Shown: positions 6,785 through 13,333, counted from the first letter of the stretch. The stretch: 13,825 nucleotides of DNA from Candidatus Roizmanbacteria bacterium (GCA_026395475.1 JAPLYQ010000071.1:1-13825); one strand, 5' to 3'. Numbers and translations are program-made. The notes: generated by a model not told the origin, from the sequence alone.

Positions 6785-8653
6785 TTATACAAAAAACAAT
6801 ATTAATACTAAAAGAGGGAAAATACACAGAGAAACTATAAGTGCAGTTTTATTGTTAAAAAAAGACTCCAATTTAGTTAATGAATAGGAAAGTAATTTAA
6901 GTGGATGAGAGATAAGCTCTCGTTTATCCATTTGGTAGATAGCAGTTATTGTGAGCGGAGTTGTGTTGAGAGTTATCTTCTGTGGGGGAATATTTTGCGT
7001 GTTAATTTCAAGAATATATTTTTTATTCTTCGAATCAGCTAAGGTTGGAAAACCAAAAAGGATTGGACCAGACTTATTTATTTTTGCCAGATTTGTTTCC
7101 TGAGTAGCATACCAGCTTTTTGCATTATTTTCTTTCAACTTCAAAGTAAGTATGAAATGATCATTTGCCTCTTGTGAAGAAACGGTATGGGTGAGTGGAA
7201 TAAGTAGTACACCCATATTGTTTTCTTTCGGTACGAATGAAACAATGAGAGGTTTAGAAGAAAGAATAAGTGGACTATATGATTTTTCTTGCGAAAAAAA
7301 GTTAAATTCTGAAGAATACGCGCTAAAAATTAAAATAAAATATGTAAAAATTAAAATCAAAAGGGTAGATTTCGATAAACTTGTTGTAAGTCTTGTCTCT
7401 CGTTTCATTGGCTTAAATATAAAGTAAGGAGTCTCAATTATTTTATGCATTACATAGGAAACTGCGATAGACACCAATAGTGTAACTATTAAAAAAAGGA
7501 CCTCGGTCAAAGCATTTATTGGCCTGTATAGAAGACGCATTCCGTCGATAAGACTTGTACTACAGATATACAGCGAATAGCTTATAGCCCCCAAAAAAAT
7601 AAAGAGTTTATTTGAAAAAAATCGTGAAAGTGCTGTTGAATTATCTAATAGGCCATATACTACAAACCCCAATGGTATTGAAAGAAATAAAATAGCTAAT
7701 AAGTTGAAGATTTGAAGTGAACCGACAGAAATAAGGTAGGAAGCGAATAATACCAAGAAAAAAAAGAGCGGATGGAATAGATTGCGGAGAAATGGTGGGA
7801 GTTCTATTTTCTTTTTTTGTTTGGCAATAATCGCAATGAATATTCCTATAAAGAAATAAATAAAATACTCTATGTCCATTATGCTAAGTCCCTTTAATTC
7901 TTTGAATAGGAGATTTGTACCAAAAAAGAATGGAAACAAAGAAAAAAATAGAAGTGCTTTTATATGTGGCTGCCTATTTTGTACTCGTAATACGAGTGGG
8001 GCAATAAGCGAAGGATAAAGAAGATAGAATACTATTTCACAGATAAGTGTCCAATACACAATATCAAGCATTGGAATGTAGTCTCCAAGGGGAAGAGTGA
8101 GTGTAGCGTTCACCGCGATCATTGTGGCCCATTGGACAAATGAAGGGAGTGAATGAAACCATACAGAAGGGAGGCGCATAATAAAAAAACCGTACCAAAT
8201 AGCTGTGATCAATTGTAAAAAAAGAAACAATTTTACTGTTAGCCTTCCAACGCTAAATTTTTCAATTACATGTATCCATAACGTTCTAAACAGAGCGGCA
8301 ATCGCAAACATCATGACAGCTCTTGAGAAAAGAGAAAGCTGAGGATATATCCGAAAAATTCCCATACATAAAACCATCGTGATAAAGGGAGGAAAAATAC
8401 GCGTGTACCGTCTCTCAATAAACTCATCTTGATGAGGTTGAGGATACAAAGTAGACATGAGAAAACCAGAGAGAATAAAAAAGAACGATACCCCAAGCTT
8501 TCCACTTAAAAATATAAAGGAAATAGAATGTTGGAGATAGACAGGAAAGGCGTGGATAATATAGTTTGAATCGACGTGATTTAGTAAGACCAGCACAATC
8601 GCAAATCCACGAAGGCCATCAAGCACATCAAATCTCTGTTTCATAAGTTGCAC
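6785..8653 (-). CDS. AT3-family membrane acyltransferase, tandem paralogue (copy 2)
   Basis: The 622-residue protein is collinear with the next gene over its whole length, clearly a tandem duplicate that has diverged. The core shows DVLDGLRGFAIVLVLLNH with His26, GVSFFFILSGFLM (54-66), RRYTRIFPP (81-89) and IETPYF (406-411). The outside domain (about 450-580) repeats the motifs of copy 1 as ENNMGV, SWYATQET, FGFP and ADSKNKKY, followed by a C-terminal helix (about 603-621). Where copy 1 has YIGHT, this copy has YICST (362-366), so the conserved second His is lost; specificity or activity may have changed. The start is GTG 8653, because AGGAGG lies seven bases upstream of it. ATG 8644 would be 16 bases away and would lose three residues. 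The gene begins 30 bases after trpS in the same direction. Confidence 0.87.
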   Translation of the reverse strand: MQLMKQRFDVLDGLRGFAIVLVLLNHVDSNYIIHAFPVYLQHSISFIFLSGKLGVSFFFILSGFLMSTLYPQPHQDEFIERRYTRIFPPFITMVLCMGIFRIYPQLSLFSRAVMMFAIAALFRTLWIHVIEKFSVGRLTVKLFLFLQLITAIWYGFFIMRLPSVWFHSLPSFVQWATMIAVNATLTLPLGDYIPMLDIVYWTLICEIVFYLLYPSLIAPLVLRVQNRQPHIKALLFFSLFPFFFGTNLLFKELKGLSIMDIEYFIYFFIGIFIAIIAKQKKKIELPPFLRNLFHPLFFFLVLFASYLISVGSLQIFNLLAILFLSIPLGFVVYGLLDNSTALSRFFSNKLFIFLGAISYSLYICSTSLIDGMRLLYRPINALTEVLFLIVTLLVSIAVSYVMHKIIETPYFIFKPMKRETRLTTSLSKSTLLILIFTYFILIFSAYSSEFNFFSQEKSYSPLILSSKPLIVSFVPKENNMGVLLIPLTHTVSSQEANDHFILTLKLKENNAKSWYATQETNLAKINKSGPILFGFPTLADSKNKKYILEINTQNIPPQKITLNTTPLTITAIYQMDKRELISHPLKLLSYSLTKLESFFNNKTALIVSLCIFPLLVLILFFV

Positions 8654-8660
8654 TTTTAAG

Positions 8661-8666
8661 CCTCCT
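8661..8666 (-). promoter_or_regulatory. Strong Shine-Dalgarno that decides the GTG start of AT3 copy 2
   Basis: On the minus strand AGGAGG is followed by seven bases (CTTAAAA) and then GTG at 8653, which is ideal spacing. It is one of the few textbook ribosome sites in the window and marks a separately initiated cistron inside the cluster. Confidence 0.75.
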
Positions 8667-8683
8667 CTTTCTTTGGCAAAACA

Positions 8684-9712
8684 TTAATAGGTAAATTGTG
8701 AGTACTTATTGGTTATCCCAATTTTTTCTCTTACTTCAATCATTTTTTTTACAGCTTGTGTTCTTGCCTTTTCCGCACCCTCCTTTAAGATATTTTTTAT
8801 TTTATCTGGATGTTCCTTTAACTCGTTGTAAAGTTCTCTTTCTTTTTTAAATTTCAAAAGGATTGCTTGTAGTAGTTTTTCTTTGACTTCAACATCGGCA
8901 ACTGAACCTTCCGTATATCTTTTTTCAAGATCGGCAACTTCTTCTTTATTATCATTCAGCAATCTGTGATAGGTGAATACTGGATTTCCTTCGACCTGCC
9001 CTGGATCGGTGACCTTTTTTCTATTGGGATCTGTAAAACAACTCATCACCTGTTTCCTAATTACTTTTTCATCTGCAAAAACAGCAATATAATTATGTAA
9101 GCTTTTACTCATTTTTCTTTTTACATATGTCCCCACAAGGCGCGCACTTTCTTTCATATTATAAATATCAGGAAGAATAAAAATTTCACCAAACGTTTTG
9201 TTAAAAAAACCTGCAATATCACGAGTTATTTCAATATGTTGTTTTTGATCATCTCCAACTGGCACATAATCTGGGTCATAAAGTAAAATATCCGCTGCCA
9301 TTAAAACAGGGTAACTAAAGAGGCCCATATTGATCTCTTCAGGATCTGCACCTTTTTGCAATTTATCTTTATATGCATGCGCTCTTTTTATAAGTGAAAG
9401 AGGGGTGACATTATTTAATATGCTTTGCAATTCTGTATGTTGTGGAATATCAGATTGTCTATAAAACACCACTTTTTCAGTATCAATACCAAATGCTAAG
9501 TACGAGAGGACAAGGTTTTCCACATTCCTTTGCATTTCCTCTTTATTTTGTACTGTTGTTAAAGCATGGAGGTCAGCGATAAAAAAATAAACCTTATCAG
9601 CTTTTTTCTGTAACTCCAAAAAAGGAACAACGGCTCCAAGATAGTTGCCAATATGGACTTCACCACTGCCAGATGGCGTGATGCCGGTTAATATAGAATA
9701 ATTGTTTTTCAT
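8684..9712 (-). CDS. trpS: Tryptophanyl-tRNA synthetase
   Basis: Class I aminoacyl-tRNA synthetase that charges tRNA-Trp. Counting from ATG 9712, the 342-residue protein has TPSGSGEVHIGN at 12-23 (HIGH-type signature), the tryptophan-pocket helix GLFSYPVLMAADILLYDPD (130-148), VPVGDDQKQH (150-159) and KMSKS at 200-204, followed by the anticodon-binding helical C-terminus. Length is normal for bacterial TrpRS (about 330-340). An in-frame ATG at 9730 and TTG at 9733 would add six or seven residues. The 9712 start is preferred because family members begin about eight to nine residues before the G-x-x-PSG motif, but the upstream bases do not settle it. The protein contains no tryptophan residue. 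It lies 31 bases after trpB, and together with trpR this suggests control by tryptophan supply. Confidence 0.95.
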   Translation of the reverse strand: MKNNYSILTGITPSGSGEVHIGNYLGAVVPFLELQKKADKVYFFIADLHALTTVQNKEEMQRNVENLVLSYLAFGIDTEKVVFYRQSDIPQHTELQSILNNVTPLSLIKRAHAYKDKLQKGADPEEINMGLFSYPVLMAADILLYDPDYVPVGDDQKQHIEITRDIAGFFNKTFGEIFILPDIYNMKESARLVGTYVKRKMSKSLHNYIAVFADEKVIRKQVMSCFTDPNRKKVTDPGQVEGNPVFTYHRLLNDNKEEVADLEKRYTEGSVADVEVKEKLLQAILLKFKKERELYNELKEHPDKIKNILKEGAEKARTQAVKKMIEVREKIGITNKYSQFTY

Positions 9713-9743
9713 AGTATTATTATAGCTCATCAATATCTAGTAT

Positions 9744-10937
9744 TTATTTAGATACATATTCTTTATAAATAAACTCAACGTCTTTATCTCCTCGTCCAGA
9801 TAAGTTAATGACAACCGTCTTATCTTTTTCAAGTTTTTTTGCAAGTTGAACTCCGTATGAGATAGCATGGGCACTTTCAAGAGCAGGGATGATGCCCTCC
9901 TTTTTTGATAGAAGGGAAAATGCTTGGATAGCTTCTTCGTCTGTTACGGATGCAAGTTCAATTCTCTTAATACTTTTTAAGTATGAGAGTTCTGGGCCAA
10001 CACCTGGATAGTCAAGACCTGATGCGGCGCTATATGATTCACATATTGTTCCATTTTCATCATGCAAGATGAGGGTTTTAAATCCATGAATAATATCTAC
10101 CGTTCCCTTTCCAAGTGAGATTCCATGTTTTTTGGTTAACTCACCTTTTCCTGCGGGCTCAACTGCAATAAGCTTGGTATCTATATCATTGATAAACTCA
10201 TAAAATGCTCCCATTGCGTTACTTCCTCCGCCAACACACGCAACAACATAATCGGGAAGTTTCTTTTCTTTATGCATCATTTGTTCTTTTATTTCCTCTC
10301 CAATAATTTTTTGGAAATCACGAACCATAACGGGGTAAGGGTGTGGTCCAACAACAGATCCAAGGAGATAATAGACAGTTGGATCGGTTACGTAAGCCAT
10401 AAGAGCGGCATCAACTGCGTCTTTCAATGTTTGTTGCCCTTGAGTTACCTCAACCACATGTGCACCTAAAATTTTCATGCGGTAGACATTTGGTTTTTCA
10501 TGTTCAATATCACGCTTTCCCATATAAATATCACATTCCATGCCAAACAATGCTGCGACAGTTGCAACCGCGACACCATGTTGTCCTGCTCCAGTTTCTG
10601 CAATAAGCTTTTTCTTTCCGAGTCGTTTTGCAATAAGAGCTTGGCCAAGCGCATTGTTTATTTTATGTGCGCCAGTGTGGTTTAAGTCTTCACGTTTTAA
10701 ATATATTTTCGCTCCACCTGCATATTCTGTGAGATTTTTTGCATAATAGAGGAGACTTGGTCTATTGGCGTACATTCTATATAAAGATCGTAATTCGCTC
10801 AAGAACTGAGAATCATTACGTGCTTTTACATATTCATTAGTAAGAGTTTGTAATGATTTCTTTAATTGTTCAGGAACAAAAGATCCGCCATACTCTCCAA
10901 AAAATCCGTTTTTATCAGGTTGATTATAGGTATCCAT
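9744..10937 (-). CDS. trpB: Tryptophan synthase beta chain
   Basis: PLP enzyme that joins indole and L-serine to give L-tryptophan. The 397-residue sequence is canonical TrpB. It has GEYGGSFVPE (14-23), HTGAHKINN (87-95) with PLP lysine Lys92, AETGAGQHG (113-121) with the catalytic Glu114, the phosphate-binding GGGSNA (236-241), GLDYPGVGPE (307-316) with the loop Asp309, and GRGDKD (381-386). GPEL replaces the usual GPEH at 314-317. No active-site residue looks broken and there is no tryptophan in the chain. trpA, which would make indole from indole-glycerol phosphate, is not in the window, so this enzyme may work with a TrpA encoded elsewhere or use external indole. The start ATG has no Shine-Dalgarno and follows an A/T-only leader of the same type as that of the rmlC-like gene. 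Confidence 0.96.
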   Translation of the reverse strand: MDTYNQPDKNGFFGEYGGSFVPEQLKKSLQTLTNEYVKARNDSQFLSELRSLYRMYANRPSLLYYAKNLTEYAGGAKIYLKREDLNHTGAHKINNALGQALIAKRLGKKKLIAETGAGQHGVAVATVAALFGMECDIYMGKRDIEHEKPNVYRMKILGAHVVEVTQGQQTLKDAVDAALMAYVTDPTVYYLLGSVVGPHPYPVMVRDFQKIIGEEIKEQMMHKEKKLPDYVVACVGGGSNAMGAFYEFINDIDTKLIAVEPAGKGELTKKHGISLGKGTVDIIHGFKTLILHDENGTICESYSAASGLDYPGVGPELSYLKSIKRIELASVTDEEAIQAFSLLSKKEGIIPALESAHAISYGVQLAKKLEKDKTVVINLSGRGDKDVEFIYKEYVSK

Positions 10938-10972
10938 ATAATTTTAAATTTGAAATTTTAAATTAAAAAATG
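10938..10972 (-). repeat. Low-complexity A/T leader with the AAATTTCAAATT motif upstream of trpB
   Basis: Part of the 64-base gap between trpR and trpB. On the minus strand AAATTTCAAATTT (complement of 10946-10958) is followed by AAAATTAT and the trpB ATG. The 12-mer and the absence of a Shine-Dalgarno match the leader at 838-872. I see no terminator, TrpR half-site pair or convincing promoter in this gap, so trpB is probably read from the trpR promoter. Confidence 0.5.
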
Positions 10973-11001
10973 AAAGGTTAAATATGAAATGAAGTTGTGG
11001 C

Positions 11002-11256
11002 TTATCGCCAGTTGGAGAAGTTACCTTTAGCAAGTTCTTTTGAACCACGAGTAACAGTAGCGATACCAACACCCAATTTTGAAGCTATTTCATGTTGTGG
11101 TATACCTTTTTTTAGGAGCTTAACGATTTGAAGACGCACAGGAATTTCTTCCCGCTCTTTTGGAGTGAGAATTCCATCAAGAAATTCTTTCATATCTCTT
11201 TTAGTTTTGAGAGATAAAAAAGTTTCTGCCAATGAGTTGAAATAACGTGTGTTCAT
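11002..11256 (-). CDS. trpR: TrpR-family tryptophan-responsive repressor
   Basis: The 84-residue protein is all helical and matches E. coli TrpR over its core. LTPKEREE (30-37) aligns with LTPDEREA. Arg41 aligns with E. coli Arg54 and Arg70 with Arg84, the two arginines that hold the corepressor tryptophan. GVGIATVTRGS (62-72) is the DNA-reading helix of the helix-turn-helix, nearly identical to GAGIATITRGS. This region is much closer to TrpR than to the YerC/YecD relatives (GASTATISR), although automatic annotation may use that name. It is shorter than E. coli TrpR (108) at both ends. The only tryptophan is the next-to-last residue. The ATG at 11256 lies one base from a TrpR-like operator and has no Shine-Dalgarno. 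It heads the trpB-trpS cluster, so autoregulation and tryptophan-dependent repression of the cluster are inferred. Confidence 0.9.
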   Translation of the reverse strand: MNTRYFNSLAETFLSLKTKRDMKEFLDGILTPKEREEIPVRLQIVKLLKKGIPQHEIASKLGVGIATVTRGSKELAKGNFSNWR

Positions 11257-11257
11257 A

Positions 11258-11285
11258 AATACTATTATACTAGTATGCTAGTATT
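11258..11285 (-). promoter_or_regulatory. Predicted TrpR operator: three tandem 8-bp half-sites
   Basis: Read on the minus strand, the site is ACTAGCAT, ACTAGTAT, AATAGTAT in direct tandem (11282 down to 11259), within a 28-bp near-palindrome (24 of 28 positions symmetric). The first two half-sites give ACTAGCATACTAGT, against ACTAGTTAACTAGT in the E. coli trp operator: 11 of 14 bases agree and the 8-bp CTAG-to-CTAG distance is the same. It covers the -10 box and 16 bases of the 17-base spacer of the trpR promoter, so a bound repressor would block RNA polymerase. Confidence 0.8.
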
Positions 11286-11292
11286 CTGTCAA
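11264..11292 (-). promoter_or_regulatory. Consensus sigma-70 promoter of trpR, predicted leaderless
   Basis: On the minus strand TTGACA (11292-11287), a 17-base spacer and TATAAT (11269-11264) form a perfect -35/-10 pair. Seven bases separate TATAAT from the trpR ATG, so the expected transcription start (seven or eight bases after the -10 box) is the A of the ATG or the base before it. No Shine-Dalgarno can fit, so the mRNA should be leaderless. Confidence 0.85.
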
Positions 11293-11305
11293 GAAGAATT
11301 TTTGA

Positions 11306-11749
11306 TTAGTTTACCTGAAAAAAATAGAAGATTCCTGTATGGACGTCGTCCTGTGTTATTTTTACTTTAGGTTCCCAATATGAAAACTTTTGACTTAAGG
11401 TTTTGTCTGTGGCAATAAATGTATCTAGGTGAATAAAGGACTCACCACGTTTTAAATAAATAGAATAGGCTTTACCTGTCTCAATAAGTGGAGGGGTACC
11501 AATTAATTCTATATATCCACTGTTATCGAGAGAAACCTTATATGTATTTGAAGCAACTTGTTGTTCTATCGTTGGAGGGTCTGCTATCGGAAGAGATGTC
11601 TGTATAATTTCGTTTGTTCCGCTTGCCTTGCTATTACTAGCTTGGTTGCTTTGTAATATCAATCTACTAAGAAGAATAAAAAGAAAAATAAGAACCGTAA
11701 AGTAGATAGCATATGTTGCTTTTTTGGATATACATATTCTGTCTTTCAT
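11306..11749 (-). CDS. Small membrane-anchored protein of unknown function
   Basis: From ATG 11749 the protein has 147 residues. It starts with a basic stretch (MKDRICISKK) and one hydrophobic helix (about 11-32, TYAIYFTVLIFLFILLSRLI), then a Ser/Asn/Pro linker (about 33-65) and a beta-rich outside domain to the end. The motif SGYIELIGTPPLIETGKAYS (about 76-95) resembles the G-L-P-P-L-x-x-G-K-x-Y pattern of RskA-like anti-sigma C-terminal domains. No partner sigma factor or zinc-binding N-terminus is present, so this is only a fold hint. An in-frame TTG at 11785 would add 12 residues but overlaps the divergent gene and lacks support. It is transcribed away from the transporter gene. Its stop lies 13 bases upstream of the trpR -35 box, with no visible terminator. 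Confidence 0.7.
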   Translation of the reverse strand: MKDRICISKKATYAIYFTVLIFLFILLSRLILQSNQASNSKASGTNEIIQTSLPIADPPTIEQQVASNTYKVSLDNSGYIELIGTPPLIETGKAYSIYLKRGESFIHLDTFIATDKTLSQKFSYWEPKVKITQDDVHTGIFYFFQVN

Positions 11750-11757
11750 ACTTGTGT

Positions 11758-11773
11758 AATAGTATATACTGTT
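11758..11773. promoter_or_regulatory. Symmetric divergent promoter between the small membrane protein and the metal transporter
   Basis: The palindrome AGTATATACT (11761-11770) carries TATACT on both strands: plus 11765-11770 and minus 11766-11761. On the plus strand TATACT is followed by seven bases and the ATG at 11778, again leaderless geometry. On the minus strand TTGATT (11789-11784) lies 17 bases from its TATACT, and the ATG at 11749 follows after 11 bases. The plus strand has no good -35. Shared -10 bases imply that the two directions compete. Confidence 0.55.
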
Positions 11774-11777
11774 TTTT

Positions 11778-12608
11778 ATGAACAATCAAAATGAAATTCA
11801 CCCTCCACAATCAAAAACCTTTACGGGTACATATCCTTCTAAACTGACTCCAACAGAAACAGAATTGGAGTCAAGTAAGAATGATATGAATATTGCAAAA
11901 CATTTGGAGGAAGAGCATAAGATCACTCCTCTTTCTGCCTATTTAAAAGAAATAGTATATGGTGGAAACGATGGGATCATCACCACATTTGCTGTAGTTG
12001 CCGGTTTTGCAGGAGCTCAAGCAAATATTGGTTCACATTTACCAGTATTATCGGTTCTTATTTTTGGATTTGCGAATTTATTTGGAGATGGGGTGTCAAT
12101 GGCTCTTGGCAATTTACTTTCAACCCGTTCAGAACAGGATGTTTATGCAAATGAAAAAGCAAAAGAATTGTATGAAATTACTCATAATATGGAAATGGAA
12201 AGAATTGAGTCTGTCCAGATACTTATCACAAAAGGGTTTACAAAACCACAAGCAGAACAACTTATTTCTATTTATAGTACCAATCCAAAATACTGGGTAG
12301 ATTTTATGATGAATCAGGAACTTGAACTCCCTAATCCGGAAAAAGATAATCCATATAAGATGTCGCTTGTTACTTTTTGTTCGTTCATTACATTTGGGTT
12401 TATTCCTCTTGTGCCATATGTTTTTTTTCAAGGAGAATTTCTTTTTATTGCATCTATTTTCATGACAGCACTTTCATTATTTTTAATTGGGATTATGAGG
12501 TGGAGAGTTTCAAAACAAGGTTTTATTCGATCGGTTGGTGAGATGCTCCTCCTTGGAGGAGCTGCAGCTACAGTAGCATACCTTGTTGGGGCGATGTTTA
12601 GAATCTAA
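11778..12608 (+). CDS. VIT1/CCC1-family iron/manganese transporter
   Basis: The 276-residue protein has the hallmarks of the vacuolar iron transporter family: EIVYGGNDGIITTFAVVAG (58-76) in the first membrane helix and FANLFGDGVSMALGNLLS (98-115) in the second. A charged cytoplasmic segment rich in Glu and Met follows (about 116-192, including NMEMERIES), the place where family members bind metal. Three more helices lie at about 196-216, 220-240 and 252-274. Family members export Fe2+ or Mn2+ from the cytosol in exchange for protons. The first 50 residues are a polar extension of unknown role with Pro, Thr and Glu. Met37 is a possible internal start, but the -10 box seven bases before ATG 11778 favours the long form. 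The GT2 gene follows five bases after its stop. Confidence 0.88.
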   Translation: MNNQNEIHPPQSKTFTGTYPSKLTPTETELESSKNDMNIAKHLEEEHKITPLSAYLKEIVYGGNDGIITTFAVVAGFAGAQANIGSHLPVLSVLIFGFANLFGDGVSMALGNLLSTRSEQDVYANEKAKELYEITHNMEMERIESVQILITKGFTKPQAEQLISIYSTNPKYWVDFMMNQELELPNPEKDNPYKMSLVTFCSFITFGFIPLVPYVFFQGEFLFIASIFMTALSLFLIGIMRWRVSKQGFIRSVGEMLLLGGAAATVAYLVGAMFRI

Positions 12609-12613
12609 ATTCT

Positions 12614-13333
12614 ATGGGTGAAAAACCTGTCATATCAATCATTATTCCGGCATATAACGAAGAGAAGTATGTGAACGAATGCCTTTCTTCTGTCTTCAAC
12701 CAAAAATGCAACTCGCCATTTGAAGTTATTGTTGTTGATAATAACTCACATGATAAAACTTCAGAAATCGCATCAGTTTGGAAGGAAGTAAAGCTTATCA
12801 AAGAACTTCGTCCCGGTGCAACTGTTACACGAAATACTGGTGCAAAGGCTTCTCAATCAGAGATACTTTATTTTTTGGATGCTGATTGTCGACTTTTTCC
12901 AAATGCTTTACAAAAAATCATCAATGCATTCGAAGATGACCATGCCTGTCAATTACTATCAGGTCCCTATATATATGATAGAGATGGGTTTTTCCCAAAA
13001 CTAGCCACAGACACACTCCACTATTTTTCACTGTTTCATTTGATTGTAAAATTATGTTTTGGTGTGAGTCAATTCCCCGGAGGAAATTTTGCCATTAGGA
13101 AAGAACTTTTCAATAAAGTTGGAGGATTTGATGAAACGATCTGCAATCAGGAAATTATTTTGCCAGACGATCTTGACTTAGCAATCAGAATTCAAAAGCA
13201 TCTTATAAAAGACTTGATATTTAGTAGAGAGTTTGCAGTTTACTCTTCATTTAGGAGAGTAAAAAGATCTCCCATAAAAGATACACTCGTCAGATTTTTT
13301 GCAACTTTAGATATGCTTTCCAAAAGAAAGTAA
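12614..13333 (+). CDS. Family 2 glycosyltransferase
   Basis: A compact 239-residue GT-A enzyme. It has the nucleotide-sugar N-terminus VISIIIPAYNEEKYV (6-20), VIVVDNNSHDKT (38-49), the metal-binding DAD at 89-91, the acceptor-side GGNFAIRKELFNKVGGFDE (156-174) and PDDLDLAIRI (184-193), which corresponds to the catalytic ED-x-D-L motif with Asp185/Asp186. There is no C-terminal membrane pair, so it is probably peripheral, using the basic tail (RRVKRSP, LSKRK). The sugar and acceptor cannot be read from sequence. It starts five bases after the transporter stop without a Shine-Dalgarno and is probably cotranscribed with it. Its 3' end faces the PBP gene across 38 bases. Confidence 0.88.
   Translation: MGEKPVISIIIPAYNEEKYVNECLSSVFNQKCNSPFEVIVVDNNSHDKTSEIASVWKEVKLIKELRPGATVTRNTGAKASQSEILYFLDADCRLFPNALQKIINAFEDDHACQLLSGPYIYDRDGFFPKLATDTLHYFSLFHLIVKLCFGVSQFPGGNFAIRKELFNKVGGFDETICNQEIILPDDLDLAIRIQKHLIKDLIFSREFAVYSSFRRVKRSPIKDTLVRFFATLDMLSKRK

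Noticed and set aside
6779..6789. TATAAT on the minus strand five bases before the ATG of AT3 copy 1, as another leaderless promoter.
   Set aside because: It overlaps the last codons and TAA of the upstream paralogue, the spacing is short, and no -35-like hexamer sits 16-18 bases upstream.
9733..9744. A CTAG half-site (ACTAGATA on the minus strand) between trpB and trpS as a second TrpR operator.
   Set aside because: There is only one half-site, with no second CTAG at 8-bp spacing and no promoter around it; likely chance in A/T-rich DNA.
12129..12431. Open frame of 100 codons on the minus strand inside the transporter gene (and another on the plus strand in a second frame).
   Set aside because: Both are shadows of the VIT1/CCC1 gene, whose family motifs fix the true frame; the shadow proteins are low-complexity and Lys/Ile/Phe-rich.
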